Below, in pieces: positions 1 to 12,239 of a stretch of 64,000 nt of DNA (position 1 is the first letter of the stretch; each line of letters opens with the position of its first letter). Location: NCBI GenBank assembly GCA_905221615.1, contig CAJNDT010005445.1:291001-355000 (forward strand), given 5' to 3'. Below the pieces are notes generated by a model, which had not been told where the DNA came from, did no database searches, and saw only the letters and a program-made list of their open reading frames with translations. The translations under genes were made by a program, and so were the position numbers. This stretch comes from Symbiodinium sp. CCMP2592. Taxonomy: Eukaryota > Sar > Dinophyceae > Suessiales > Symbiodiniaceae.

Positions 1-233
1 CTTTCCTGGTTGGAACAGAGAATAGATCTCTCGTCTCCACAAGAAATCAAGCTTTTCTAAATTCCGAACGGCGCTGTCGGCGAGGTTTTTTGGTAGTGCT
101 GAGTTTGCAAACGTATCATATGTTTCGTCTACGTAATTGTTCAGACGTCTAAGTCGCCCGGGGCCGCGAGGATCCGTCGTATATCCGGTTGTGCAAAATT
201 TTCGGAACTGGGATCCACATACTAGGTCCCCTA

Positions 234-341
234 CCCAGACCCCCGGGAGCATCTAGAAAGGAGATCCCCTAATTTGGGGCCCTATACTACTAGGAACCCC
301 CATTAAGGGATCTACTTTTTGGATCCTCCCGGGGGTCTGGG
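234..341. repeat. Palindromic MITE-like element (single copy in window)
   Basis: A 16-bp perfect inverted repeat (CCCAGACCCCCGGGAG at 234-249; its complement at 326-341) bounds about 108 bp. The interior is also partly self-complementary (gatcccctaat / attaagggatc). It carries no ORF. It fits a short non-autonomous hairpin element. No second copy was seen in the window, so mobility is inferred. Confidence 0.55.
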
Positions 342-464
342 TATTGATGAACGCCTGAAGTCTTTCAAAGTTTGCAAGCTCGAGTCCTAGACTCTTCGCT
401 GAAGCAGCTGTCCCGGCCGAGCCGTGACACAGTGTCATGGACGAGAAGCCCGGGCCCTTCACTC

Positions 465-546
465 TGGGGTTTGTAGGGTTTAGGGTTTAGGGGGGTTAGG
501 GTTTAGGGGCTTTGGGGTTTAGGGTTTAGGGGGTTTAGGGTTTAGG
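465..546 (+). repeat. Interstitial telomere-like array (TTTAGGG)
   Basis: Degenerate head-to-tail TTTAGGG units with extra Gs. TTTAGGG is the telomere repeat reported for dinoflagellates and plants. The array is internal, so it is an interstitial tract rather than a chromosome end. Confidence 0.75.
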
Positions 547-2216
547 CAGAATTATGTGCAGAAAGTTGAAAAATCCCCGGTAGAAAAGAGCCGTGGCACG
601 CTGGCACGATCATGGGTCCTTACGACTCGGGACCCTCACGGCTCGGAGGGCTTTCTTCCCTTCACGGAAATTGCTGGTCAGCGAGGCTTTGGTGTGGACC
701 CGAAGCCCTGGACCCAAAGTTTCGAATCCGGCATCTTCGCTTTCTGGGGTTGTAGTCTAAGAACTAGTCGTGATAGTATCCCCTTATCGTCCCCTTATGT
801 AAAAATGGCATAACGTCCGAAGCACCTCTTCTAGCTCGAGCATAGGCCCCCTCTTTGGTCCCTATCTCCTTCACTTCTAAAAGAACCGGCCGCTATCTTG
901 ATGATCCCTCCTCTATGAAAACGTCAGCCCTGAACCTATCTAAGCCTTCATAGAACCCGATAGCCAAAACCCACCCTAGCACTACGATTGTAAATTCCCC
1001 ATAGAACTCGCCAGAACAAACCCTAGACCCTACAAACCTTGCATGAAACCACCCCCTAAACCTTCAATCCCTAAACCCCTAAACCTATACCCTAAACCTC
1101 CCAAAACGCTTTGCCCTCAACCCTGTAAACAAAAAAACGAAAGCGACGGCAGACGAAGCTGGGGGAAGGCGGCCTGGCGGTCGTCTTCCAAGCCTCTTGG
1201 CCCTGGTATTCCTGGGTTTTGGGGTTTACTTGGTCATAGTTGGGTAACGTTTGGCCTTTTATGGGTGTTTCAACCCAATAAGGAATACCAATGTACAGTT
1301 TTAATCCTATCCCAACAATGAACCAGTTTAGGGTTTTGGGTTTAGGGATAAGGGATAAGAGTTTGGTGGTTTCTGCAGGGTTTTCAGGGTTGTAGGGTTC
1401 AGGGATATGGGTCAGGTTTCAGGGTTTGGGGTTCTACAGGGGCTTTATTTGCAAAGGCTCAGAGGTTTCATTCAGGATTGAGGATTCAGAGCTTAGGGCT
1501 TGTGGTTTTCAAGAGCTCAACAAGGCTGGAAGAGCTCGACAAAGGACCTCAAAAGAGGGGGTCTACGGCTGGGGGGTTCCGTAGGGTTTCTACAGGTCGA
1601 TCACCTCCCAAAACTCCAACCTGGAACAACTAACCCGTCGTGTAAAACCGGTGTCCAAGTATGAGTTCACACTATTGCGAGAAGTCTTACAGACAGATGC
1701 CTCATACTTAGGTTTCGGGTCGAGGGTCATATCTATTTGTTTTTTTGGAGTGTCAGAAGATATGGACCACAATATAGAACCCGTCATCGTAAGGATCCCC
1801 CAGAGGACAAAAACGCTAACATGTTTCCACCCTAAACCGACCCCAGGTCAGGTCTTCCCGACCTCCTGAACCCTAAACCCACAACCCCAAGACCTGACAC
1901 CTGAAACCCCAGAAGAGTTTACTTCTGACACTCCTGACGCTCCGCAGTCTAAACCCGAAGCCAATGGAGCACGACAGCCTAAGAAATTGCCTACATGCCC
2001 CAAGCCTAAGAACCATAAGTCGATGACCCCTGCACACCTAAGAAATCTAGAATCTAGACTTATGCCACCGAAACCTAGGAAACCCGAAAGCCTCGGGAGC
2101 CCTAAGCCTGTACCCCCAAGCCCTGAGAAGCCCGAGTTGCCCCCGAGGCTTGGGATACAAAGGGAGGCCTTGGCCAGGTGGCTGTGAAGGTGCACTAAAG
2201 CTTCTACCAAAGCTAA
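547..2216. other. No gene recognised; scattered telomere-like words
   Basis: Only short ORFs without recognisable domains occur. CCCTAAA-like words recur at 1,043-1,110 and TTTAGGG-like words around 1,322-1,440. I see nothing else in this stretch. Confidence 0.5.
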
Positions 2217-2320
2217 TATAGGGGCCCAGATAATTGCAAATCCTCTTTTGGGGGGTTCCTTAGTTATAGTATAACATACTCCAAACCCTCATTCTAATTA
2301 CTGAGGCATTTTGTGCCCAA
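2217..2320. repeat. Degenerate copy of the 5,263 MITE family
   Basis: The start (ataggggccc..ataatt) and the interior (ccttagttatag ... ctaattactgaggc) align loosely with the element at 5,263-5,379. The terminal inverted repeat has decayed, so the limits are approximate. Confidence 0.35.
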
Positions 2321-4044
2321 AATAGAAGCGTTTGACGATTAGGGATTACGGAATAGCACACTAAAGCTGGTGCCCAAAATACAAGGGTTTGAGGTACCCA
2401 GGATCCATGCACAGCACAGTACTACGGAGCAAAAACCAGTAGTGGGTGCGTTTTGTGGTTTACAGTAAGGCTGTGTATCAAGAGTTCCTGTGGCGTCGTC
2501 TTTTGGGTGAGGAGTAATGGTCTGGTTCTTGGGGGTGAGCTTTCTGCTGACTTCAGATTTCGAAAGTCTGTGAGGGCTCCGAACGTTTGGATCCTGGTGT
2601 AGGCGCCTATTGCCCTAGGGTTCACGCACCGAAACTCTTGAGCAAGGAATCGCGGCTTTCTTTACGGTATCTTGCTCTGGTTCAATCCGGTTAAATAAGG
2701 TCCTAAACCCTAGTGTTGCTTCGGCTTCTACTTTGGTGAGCAAGTTGGAGCAGATGGCGGGGTTCCGCTGGGTTTAGAGTTTAGGAGTCTGTACGGTTCA
2801 GGAGTTTGTAGGGTCTAGTCACCCTAGAGATTTGGCCTTGAACCCTCGCGTCTGGCAGTCCAAGCGAGGCGGAGGGGGGCTGCAGGGCAGTAGTGCTAGG
2901 CTTTCGGGGGCTTGTCATCTTCTTTCGGGAGGGAGGGAGCGGGGGGGGGGGGGGCGGGTTTGTGACGCCTGCATGGAGGAGTGCCTCTATGCAGCCTGTT
3001 GGCCAGGTGCTTGTAGGTAGGCTGATGAACCTGGCAATTGGAGATCTGTATTACGATCATGGCGGCCTTGGATGTCATACGCTGTCCACATCCGGAGCCG
3101 ACATCGTCGCAGTCTCTGTCGTCGGCGGCGGAATGTGCATCATCATCGGCAGCCCAGCATCACCTTCATCAGTCTCATAGTCATCATCAACCACCGAGCA
3201 CCATCATCACCTTCATCATCAACATCATCATCGCCAGCATCTCAATAGTACTCTCCGTCTTTATCCTCCCGTTGACTATCCTCATCAGAAGCAGCCAGCT
3301 GCAGCATTCACACCATCGTCGGCATGGCCTACTCGCACCACTGCTTCTCAGTTGCTTTTTCTTCTGAAGGTGCTGAAGAAGCACTCCAAAGCACATGCCA
3401 GCAGCGTGGCAGAATTAGGCTCAGAAAACAGGCTGTCATTGCGAGGTTCGTCTTTTGTTTTAACTGCTCGAGTCTGGAGAAGGGCAACCCCGGTTCCCTC
3501 TAGATGTTGCGGAGCCTTGAGACGGTATAAGGCCAGGGATTGTCCCTGTTATGGTCCCTTTTTGTTTGCTTTACTGTCACTGCTAGCCCCGGTATAGTAC
3601 TGCTGTCGTGCAGGCCTTCCCTCTGGACGATCCCGTTTCATCGTTTCATCAGAGTTTTGTCCACGACCCGAACGCAGAAATCACATGACAATCCGAACAT
3701 CCCTAACCCAGGACATGCCTTTGCGATGCATAGAGAGAGCTTCCTGGCGGACACTTTAGAGGTTTTGCTTAGCTTCTTTAGCCTCCCCCACTGTTTAGAG
3801 CTTAGGAGCTTCCTGGCCGGTTCGAAGAGAGCCCCGAATGGATCCTAGTCTTTAGGTTTTTTGATTTTGGGATCGCGAAAATTTGTGTGGTTTAGGCAGC
3901 CGCACCACCAATAAATGGTAGGATCCATAAAGAGCCCTCGCAAAGACCCAAGGTTCCCGCACCATGTCCACTGTGTAGACCTGCGAGAGCCAGATCTCCA
4001 TGAACTCTTACAGTGCATCAGTGGGAGGCCCTAGTTCGCTACAA
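2321..4044. other. No gene recognised; CAT/ATC-rich tract and a G run
   Basis: A G-rich run lies near 2,938-2,955. From about 3,100 to 3,290 the sequence is rich in CAT/ATC triplets, which gives His/Ser/Ile-rich spurious ORFs in several frames. I see no supported gene. Confidence 0.5.
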
Positions 4045-4088
4045 GGTTTAGGGTTTACGGTAAAAGGGTTTAGGGTTTAGGGTTTAAA
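4045..4088 (+). repeat. Short interstitial telomere-like tract
   Basis: Several GGTTTAGGGTTTA units, slightly degenerate, directly next to the MITE at 4,096. Confidence 0.6.
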
Positions 4089-4095
4089 CTCCATA

Positions 4096-4197
4096 AAGTT
4101 GGAAACCTGATAAAGGTCAAATAAATAGTCCTGGGATCCCCTTATACATTTACTCTGAAGGATTGAGGCTATTGGGTTTCCAACTTTTGGGCTTCTA
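4096..4197 (+). repeat. MITE-like element, AAGTTGGAAACC family, copy 1
   Basis: Inverted termini AAGTTGGAAACC (4,096-4,107) and GGTTTCCAACTT (4,175-4,186). The body (cttatacatt..actctgaaggattgaggctatt) recurs in reverse complement at 5,053-5,148. Two copies in opposite orientation with matching interiors make this a repeat family rather than a chance hairpin. Confidence 0.65.
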
Positions 4198-4296
4198 CTG
4201 TAGGGTTTAGGGGCTCCGAATTTGTGAGTTGTTAGAGAGCTAAAAATCGAAAATGATGCTAATGCTGGCAACCCCGCGTCGAAGTTGTTGCCAAAT

Positions 4297-4393
4297 GGGT
4301 GTTTTCCGAAAATACCTTATTTTGGGGTCCTTAGAATAAGGATTCTACTATTTTGGGGTACTATATTAGGGTCCCCTATTTTCGGAAACTCCC
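4297..4393. repeat. MITE-like element, GGGAGTTTCCGAAA family, copy 1
   Basis: About 97 bp that fold almost end to end: left arm tttccgaaaata..ttattttggggtcc, right arm ggtcccctattttcggaaactccc. Related copies lie at 5,941, 12,453 and 53,654. It carries no ORF. Confidence 0.7.
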
Positions 4394-4602
4394 AAAGTTT
4401 TTTGGTCTAGATGTACGGCTCAGAGTTTGTGAATGCAGAGCTGGGCATCAGGATGTAGCATGGGATTAAGGAGTCTTTTCAGTGTAACCTTACACCCCGC
4501 ACATCAAAATAAACCCTAATCCCTGAAACTCTAAACCCGATCAACCCTAAAGCCCCGAATTCTACACCATCAACCCTTACTGCCCTTACTTCATCGCCAC
4601 GG

Positions 4603-4625
4603 ACAGCAGCAGCAGCAGCACCAGC
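4603..4625. repeat. Short CAG microsatellite
   Basis: About six CAG triplets in a row with flanking degenerate units. Confidence 0.7.
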
Positions 4626-5052
4626 GAAACTTGTACAACAACTTGTGCAAGTCTGAAAGCCCTTCTCTCTCCCGGCTCAGGGGCTGTGGTTTCAGGCTCA
4701 AGTCTTAAGCGCTGCAGGATAAGAAGCGGATGTTGAAGTCTTAGCCCTACCGAGAGACTATAAATAACCTACCCCCTCTCAGAGTCCCTCTGTAATTTTC
4801 ATATGACTCCAAAACAGGGCAGGTTGTTGTTTATGGTTGGCATGGGCTCTAGACAGAGCAGCTTTTGCTTAAGGCCAGTGGTCGCTACAACGCCTCCACA
4901 ACCATTCCGATCCCCGCTACTCCGAGTCGCATGCCAGTCTCTTTGCCAGGCTACGGATGCGAGATCAGGTTTCTGGTCTTGGGGCTAAGGGGGGTTCAGG
5001 CCCTGTAGGGTTTTGGGGTTTACAGGCTATGTGTGTTTCTACTCCAATTACC

Positions 5053-5148
5053 GTAGAAGCCTAAAAGTTGGAAACCCAATAGCCTCAATCCTTAAGAGTA
5101 ATGTATAAGGAATCCCCACTGTTTGGCCTTCACCCGGTTTCCAACCTT
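5053..5148 (-). repeat. MITE-like element, AAGTTGGAAACC family, copy 2 (inverted)
   Basis: Reverse-complement counterpart of 4,096-4,197. It shares gtagaagcc, agttggaaaccc, aatagcctcaatcctt and gtataaggaatcccc. Its termini are AAGTTGGAAACCC and GGTTTCCAACCTT. Confidence 0.65.
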
Positions 5149-5262
5149 AAGGGGTTTGCTGCACTGGAACGATCTTGAAAGCAGAAGAAGTCAAATGCCG
5201 AGGCACCGAGATGGCCTGAGCTGTACGTGGCCCCCAAACAGCCCCGAATCATCCAGAATCCT

Positions 5263-5379
5263 CAACATAGGGGCCTGAATTATTACCTATACTATCTTGC
5301 GGGGGCTCCTTATTATACATACAGGATAATGTACCCCGAAACCCTATTCCCTATTCTAATCATCAAGGCCCCTATGTTG
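5263..5379. repeat. MITE-like element with 13-bp perfect TIR
   Basis: CAACATAGGGGCC at 5,263-5,275 is perfectly inverted at 5,367-5,379, with further pairing inward (aattatta / taatcat). It is 117 bp and AT-rich inside, with no ORF. A decayed relative lies at 2,217-2,320. Confidence 0.6.
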
Positions 5380-5537
5380 CCCTAGATCGGCTCAGCCCTG
5401 ACAAATGCCATACTCTGTGCCAAAGCCGGAGAACTTGAAAGCAAGCAGCTAGTGCTTGCGCTTCGCCCATTGAAGCTCCGCAAAGGGACCCAAACAGCTT
5501 GCCGTTGGTTAGTAGGGAATGGAGGAATGGGGTACAA

Positions 5538-5550
5538 TTATAACTACTAT

Positions 5551-5630
<80 letters not shown>

Positions 5631-5732
5631 TTACTACTACTACTACTACTACTACTACCACTACTACCACTACTACCTCTACTACCTCTACTACCTCTAC
5701 TACCTCTACTACCTCTACTACCTCTACTACCT

Positions 5733-5775
<43 letters not shown>
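5538..5775. repeat. ACT/TAC trinucleotide microsatellite with CTCTAC block
   Basis: About 240 bp of almost pure ACT repeats. It is interrupted by ACC units and by a (TACTACCTC)n block around 5,673-5,735. It opens long Tyr, Thr and Val homopolymer ORFs that are artefacts. Confidence 0.95.
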
Positions 5776-5940
5776 CATTCTTCCATTCCCTACTAACCCA
5801 AGGTAAGCCAAGCAGTCGGCAGGTATCTTGAAGACCATACGGGCTTCACAGACCTTGGTCCGAGTGACTTCGAGGATGGGCCAGTGTTATTGCTTTCCCT
5901 ACGAAAGTTTAGCGTCATGTGTGTGTATATATATATATAT

Positions 5941-6042
5941 GGAAGTTTCCAAAAACAGGGAATCCTAATATGGAACCCTAAATAGTAGGACCCTTGTTAT
6001 AAGGACCTCGAAATAAGGTACCCCTAATTTTCAGAAACTCCC
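5941..6042. repeat. MITE-like element, GGGAGTTTCCGAAA family, copy 2, in an AT repeat
   Basis: ggaagtttcc ... ggtacccctaattttcagaaactccc forms an imperfect palindrome related to the copies at 4,297, 12,453 and 53,654. It is flanked on both sides by (TA)n (5,926-5,940 and 6,043-6,060), consistent with insertion into a TA dinucleotide tract. Confidence 0.65.
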
Positions 6043-6207
6043 ATATATATATATATATATACACACAATACGCATGCATGAGTGCATACATACATCTGTC
6101 ACACAGACCGTTACTTCACATCTATTGAGCCTGGTATTTGATTTGCAGAGTTTGTTTCCCGGCTACGAACTTCGGGACGTTACAGGCTGCCGGCTGAGAT
6201 AGACAGC

Positions 6208-6308
6208 CTTTACCTATATACCCCATAGTAGTTCCTTTTCGGGATTCATATGTAGAATCCTATATCGTAATCCCAAAAAGGAAGAACTATGGGGGCCTAG
6301 GGGTAAAG
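6208..6308. repeat. MITE-like element, CATAGTAGTTCCTTTT family, copy 1
   Basis: Long inverted arms: catagtagttccttttcggg and cccaaaaaggaagaactatg, with outer ctttacc/ggtaaag. The loop (ttagaatcctat-like) is shared with the copy at 55,606-55,705. Confidence 0.65.
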
Positions 6309-6783
6309 ACCCGAAAAAACAACTCGTAGCTACAGGAGCGCCGCAAGGAATACGAGTCGCCGAAGTTTGACTGGTCCAAGCACCGTGCCCTCGCCAGCAA
6401 ATTTACCTAAGAACGGGATAGTGTTTAGGGTCCAGGGTTTGGGGTAGCAGAGTGATTCGTAAGGGCCGTTTATGCCTACTTGTGTTTTCGGGTGGTCTGC
6501 GCCTACGACCTACACTCGGAATCCATTGGAGCGTTCCCGAGGTCAACCCTAGCCCTAAGTTACTAAGGGTCCAAGTACCTTATTATCATGCACTCTCCAA
6601 AATCCTAACTACTATCCTAAAGCCGAGTACCTAATTATTTGGTCCTTTGGATTGTTTGGGTAGGCCTTAACTCAACTGGATGACCGAAGCCGGGAAGTGG
6701 GGTTGAAGTTGCCGAGCTGAGAAACTCCAGGGTCTCAAGTCATGGCTGCTCGATGCTATGGGATTCCTCATCATGGGACACCT

Positions 6784-6820
6784 TGTGTTTAGGGTTTAAG
6801 GTTTAGGGTTTAGAGTTTAA
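6784..6820 (+). repeat. Short interstitial telomere-like tract
   Basis: Four degenerate GTTTAGG(G) units in tandem. Confidence 0.5.
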
Positions 6821-6870
6821 ATGAGGGACCCCTAATGATCAGATGAACTTCAGATGAACTCCCTGCATCC

Positions 6871-6950
6871 CTCTCTTTGTGTCTCTCTCTCTCTCTCTCT
6901 CTGTCTCTTTGCTCCCTCTCCCTCTCTCTCTTTGCTCCCTCTTGATCTTT
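6871..6950. repeat. CT-rich microsatellite
   Basis: (CT)n with interruptions (tttgctccctc twice). The complementary strand gives an Arg/Glu-rich spurious ORF. Confidence 0.85.
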
Positions 6951-7540
6951 CTTATCCATCCTTGAGCCCGAGCCTTTGAACACAAGCATGCCAGTGCAAG
7001 GATGAGGCAGACCACCCAGCCCCAGCCAACCCGAGTGTGCTGTGTAGAATCCTGATTACGGCTCAATGTCGAATACCAGGGTTTCAGGACAACAGAAACC
7101 TTTCAGAGTATGATATCTGGGGCCGCAAACTCTGCTACTTGGGTGCTTGGGCCAGCTCGGCAACAGCATGCATCGCAGTTAGGTTCGGCCATGCAGTCAT
7201 TCCTAGACCCTCCATTGCAGGTGTTAACTGCTTATCATGTTGTCATCAAGCGAAACCATTTGCATATCGAAGGGTGCAGGTATGTCCGGGCGAGTTCCCC
7301 AAACTTAAAGACTGAGCACGAAACCCGAATCCATGAACTCGAAACCCTTGAAACTCTAAACCCTGACTCCCTCTGGCAGCGGCCGTCCACTCCTGGCTCC
7401 GGCAGGCATCATTCTGCCTGGGAAGCCTTATGTCTTGGATCTCAGCTGCACACGACCGAAACAGCAAGCAAGCAAATTGAGTAACCAATAAGGCAAGAGT
7501 AATGTCATTGTCCTGCATCATGCTCATGTTGGTACCGCTA

Positions 7541-7545
7541 CTGCC

Positions 7546-7593
<48 letters not shown>

Positions 7594-7619
7594 TTCTACT
7601 GCCTACTACTGCCTACTAT

Positions 7620-7702
<83 letters not shown>

Positions 7703-7703
7703 G

Positions 7704-7798
<95 letters not shown>

Positions 7799-8065
7799 CA
7801 CTACCACTACCACTACCACTACCACTACCCCTACCACTACCACTACCACTACCACTACCACTACCACTACCACTACCACTACCACTACCACTACCACTAC
7901 TACTACCACTACCACTACCACTACCACTACCACTACCACTACCACTACCCCTACTGCTACTGCTACTGCTACTGCTACTGCTACTGCTACTGCTACTCTA
8001 CTGCTACTGCTACTGGTACTGCTACTGGTACTGCTGCTCCTGCTGCTGCTACTGCTACTGCTACT
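7541..8065. repeat. Compound trinucleotide microsatellite, ~525 bp
   Basis: Successive blocks: (CTG)n at about 7,541-7,593; (ACT)n at about 7,612-7,797, interrupted once by TAGACT; (ACCACT)n to about 7,950; (ACTGCT)n to 8,065. The long Leu/Tyr/His-type ORFs through it are compositional artefacts. Confidence 0.95.
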
Positions 8066-10940
8066 TAAACGAGGCCCATAATGGCTATACGTTCTGCTAG
8101 GACTATAGTAAGGAGCACCAATTTGGTATTGGTAACTGTTTCAAACCCCTTGGTCTGATGTCGTGGAGTTGCAGTCGGATTCTGCTGCTTCTGGGGGCGA
8201 AGTGAACCCCGTCTCTGCCGCCTCAGTCGTCTCAAGCGTGTGCGGACACGTACTTGTGTAACATGGCTTAAGCACTTACATAACTATCTACATACGTACG
8301 TGCATACATGCATACACATCTATATTTACATACAGACATACATGCAGACAGGCAGACTGAGATATTCCAACAGGTACAAAGATATAGTCATTTGCTCAGA
8401 CACTTCATATGTATAAAGACATGCGGTCATACACCTTTCGCTTCAGGCTTGCATCATATTTCTTCATGCCCTATTTGACCCATGTGGCTTACTGTGACAG
8501 TCTGCATGCTTGTTTCGTAAGCAGCCTAAGCCGTGAACATGAGGTTGTGATGGAGCTCGCCCGTGGCGAGACGCTTCAGACCGCCATGGACCCTCAGCCA
8601 GCATTCCTATGCCCTTTCAAGCTGTTGCAACCCAAGGATCCTGACGAATATCAAGTCTTGAAGTTATGCACGGCCATCGCAGGTCGTCACATGCTGGACC
8701 ACCCGAACAGGGAGCAGTAGAGCCGATCAGAACTCGGACAGTGAAGTCGACTGGCCACACCCAGTCCAGCTGGCCTGAGTATCTTGAGACAGTAGCTTGA
8801 AGGAGCACCCGCCCTATGAAGACCCTACGGCCCTTTAAACACTAAATCCGAAACCCTGTAAGCCCTTCAGCCCAAGCCCTAAGTCCAGAAGTCCTTGAGG
8901 CCCACCCTATAGAAGCCACAGCTCCTTCGGAACATCGCACCCGCAGGATCGAGAATATCGGCCAGCAAAAGTGCACGATCCGCCTTGCCTCTCCCAAATG
9001 GAGAAGCACGACGCGGGGGCTCCGGTTTCTTTTATTTGTGGCTTCGATGTAACATTGGGGCCGGAAGAATTCTGATATTTTTCCTCAGGATATTTGTTAA
9101 GACTTTAAGAAGCCCCGCCCGTCCGATTCACTATGTATACTGTTGGGGTACTGGCCTTATTGTTTTCGGCTTTAACGAGATGCTTGTTTCCAGATTCAGG
9201 TTCTTATTTGGCGTGAAGATCGAGATGTTTCGGCGGTGTCAGCGGTTTGCCCCCAGTTGTTGTCGTTCACTCACACCTACGAACGATGCCTGACCGAGAG
9301 CCCTAACTTTTCTTCGCAGTTTTGAGCACGAGACGTTAGACATTAAACCCCCAGCCGTAATCTCTGCCCTACATGTCAGACTTCCTACCGGATAGCAAGA
9401 CTGTGAAGTAGAATGCTGCTGCTACGTAGGCGCTCCGCTGTATCTATCGTTTGCGAAGGATTAACTGACGGCACACACCTCTTACTGTACTGGCCGACAG
9501 AAAATGCTGCATATGCAAGGAAACTCAATGTCTTTGTGATGGACCCTAGGCCCTAAACCACAAACACAAAACCCTAAACCCGAGGTGATTCTGCAGTGCA
9601 TTATGGCTTTGGAGTAACCTGGCTCGATCAATCCTTCTTATAAGAGCTTTTGGGGTTTATGGTTTTGCGTTGTGCAGACTGTTTTTGTTTGGGCGGGGAT
9701 GTGCCGCCAGGGCTTGAAGATTCGTAGGTTGATTTGTTTTTCGCGGGCGCAGCTTAGTGCGGGTGGTGTCGACAGGGTTTGGCGTCGGCTGCGATCCCGG
9801 GGTGTGGGGATCATGACTTTCTGCATCATGCATTTGCCCAGAGGCTTCAACAAGGTTATTGCAAATAGGAGTACTCTCCTTGTCCCAAAGACCACGACTG
9901 GACCCTAAACCGGCCCGGTATTGATGTCAGACTGTGGTGCAGTTGAACTGAGGTATTTGGAGCGGTTCTGTCTAATCCACCGCGATTTCCGCGGCTGCAA
10001 CATGCAGCTGATCGCTCTGCGCTCAGGGAAAGCCTTCATATGGGTCTCAGGGTCTGGAGTTTAGGTTTTATAGGATTTAGCAGTTTGGTTCTGGAATTTG
10101 ATGTTTAATTTGCTTGGGTCAGGGTTCAGGTTCGAGGCAATATAGGTGGTTGGGTTCAATGTTCGAGTTTAGGGTCCCTGGCGTGGCCTCGCGTCCTAGA
10201 ATCTCATGCCAACCCAACACCACCTCGCCCCAGGGCTAAAGCTCAAAACCAAAGAGGCCCTCATCTTGAAACCTGACGAATTAGAAGTGAAGTTCCTCAG
10301 GGTTTCTGAATTGATGTCGATGGGATGATGTATCCCAAAACCCCATTCTACGTATTCAGACCCCTATACTAAACAAAACCTTGCGCGCAAGACCGAATCG
10401 ATGCTGCTATCGTAAGCCTTACGGCGGCTCCATGGTAACCCTTAAACACCCCCCCACCCGTAGTAACCGTTAATCTTTTCAGCACATCTTCGAGGAACCC
10501 TTATACTAACAAAGGCGCGCCGGAAAGACCCTGCACCCTGCAAGCTCAAGGCCGAGAGCGGTTTTTTATAGAACTTATTTGCGGCTGACGGTTTTTTGTG
10601 TTGTTTAAGTTCTTTGTTGTGGGCTTTTTGCGGGCTTTTAAGCTGGTCATGTTAGTTTTGTGTTTCTGAGCTGTACTTCTTTGTTGCGTGATTTTGTTTG
10701 TGGTGTTTCAGGCTTTGGGCGTTTGGGCTTTAATGGTCTCGGCATTTCAGGGTAATGGCTCTCGTGGTCAGAGTTTTCCGACGTTTACCTGGCATGCGGC
10801 AGAGGGTTTAGGGCATTGAAGAGGTCATTGCTTTCAGGATTCAAGAGGCTTTGTCTTTGTTTGTTCTCTTGGGGTCATAGGTGAACGTGCTCAATGAGGA
10901 TCCACGGATCTGGAACGCAGGGTTTCGGGCTGGGTTCGGG
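8066..10940. other. No gene recognised
   Basis: A tetranucleotide-like tract of TACA/CATA words lies at 8,281-8,360. Telomere-like words are scattered. ORFs of up to about 100 codons show no recognisable domain and no repeat structure. I cannot support a gene here. Confidence 0.45.
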
Positions 10941-11065
10941 CCCCAAAAAAGCACATAAGCAAAAACAAGGATAGGGATATCCCGTATACATCCCCTTATA
11001 ATGAAGCCCAATCAGGTAGGGATATCCCTATAGAAGGCTTATGCTTATGTGCATTTTTGAGTCCC
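10941..11065. repeat. Palindromic MITE-like element (AAAAAGCACATAAGC)
   Basis: The left arm aaaaagcacataagc is inverted on the right as gcttatgtgcattttt. An inner pair of atagggatatccc / agggatatccctat nests within it. About 125 bp, no ORF, one copy seen. Confidence 0.55.
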
Positions 11066-12110
11066 TATGGGTTAAGGCAACAACTTTCAAGTCGGGTCCT
11101 GGTGAAGGTTTACATGCATGCTGGGCTCCAGCAAGTCATACCTAGGACAGAAAGCCGCCACACCCTGTTTCTTGTTATAAGCCCTACCTAGACCCCCCAA
11201 AGTAGACAAAATAATTGCCCTAAACCTCTAAAAGGCTATTACTCTACATACTTTTGGGGTCCAGGCACAGAACAATAGAGCCTTCTGGTGAGCTTTAAAG
11301 ACAGACCCAGAGTCCTTCAAGCCTCGGGCCTGGAAAGAGAAGCGTGAAAGTAGTGATGCCTAGAGTGCACCCTTTGGGCAGCTAGCTCTTCCTTCAACAC
11401 TTTTCGAGAATATCCGACAAGCATGTCGAGCATGATTTAGTAAGGGCTTAGTGGCCTTTGTTTGTAGACGTCTCTTCCCTTCTTGATACGACCCCTGTGC
11501 AATGCCGTCTCCAGCAGCACCGTTCTTAGGGCCCCAGCCACACCTAAACATAAACTGCGGAAACCTTTCCCTTCTAGCAAGTGTAGGGTTCTGTATTTCC
11601 TTTAAGACGTTATGCCCTTCAAGCCCGAACCCTAAACCCCAACCCCTTTGGGAGTTCATGTTTGGGTGCTCTGTCTGGGTCCATGAATTTCGACACCCAT
11701 CAGCCCCAGATTCTCGACCTCGGAGTGATGATCTCAGCTGAGGCCGTCGCTTCGAGTCTTGGGTTTAGGGTTTATGATATACTGATATGGGATATGGGGT
11801 TTAGGGTTCATGAATTCGGATTCACCAGGACTCTCGCATACTCCAGAGGAGGCATCAGAAAGCTAGCCTAACTGCACTGCTCAAACGCGCATTCGACCCG
11901 TATATACGAACGTGTTGCCTTTCTCTCTCCTTGGGGCAGGGAGTGTACGAGGACCCAGAGTAGGCCCTTGTTCCCTTTTTTAGGGTTCAGATTCCCTGAT
12001 AAGCCCCTTCAAACCCAAAAGGGGCACCTTGTTTATTACTAGGATACCCTTGGGTCTAGGAATTTATGATTTCCGAGCCCGAGCCCTTCTGTCTTTCTCA
12101 TCTATCAAAG
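11066..12110. other. No gene recognised
   Basis: Two short ORFs (around 11,360-11,740) lack domains or repeat support. Telomere-like words (gggtttagggtttatg) occur at 11,760-11,810. Nothing else is supported. Confidence 0.45.
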
Positions 12111-12239
12111 AGGAAAAGGAGGGACCCTTAATAAGGACCCCTAGGTATATACCCTTAATATAGAATATAGCTATTATATACCCATTATACAGCCCATTAT
12201 AGGGTACGGGTCCCCATTAAGGGTCCCTCCTTTTCCCCT
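12111..12239. repeat. Palindromic MITE-like element (AGGAAAAGGAGGGACCC)
   Basis: The left arm aggaaaaggagggaccctta and right arm taagggtccctccttttccc pair over about 20 bp. The AT-rich interior contains repeated tatac/cccatta words. One copy seen. Confidence 0.6.

Noticed and set aside
3038-3367. His/Ser/Ile-rich ORF of 109 codons
   Set aside because: Produced by the CAT/ATC-rich tract; overlapping frames are equally open.
5452-5838. Long Tyr-, Thr- and Val-homopolymer ORFs
   Set aside because: They are frames of the ACT microsatellite and have no other support.
7502-8068. 188-codon Leu/Tyr/His-rich ORF
   Set aside because: It arises entirely from the compound trinucleotide repeat.
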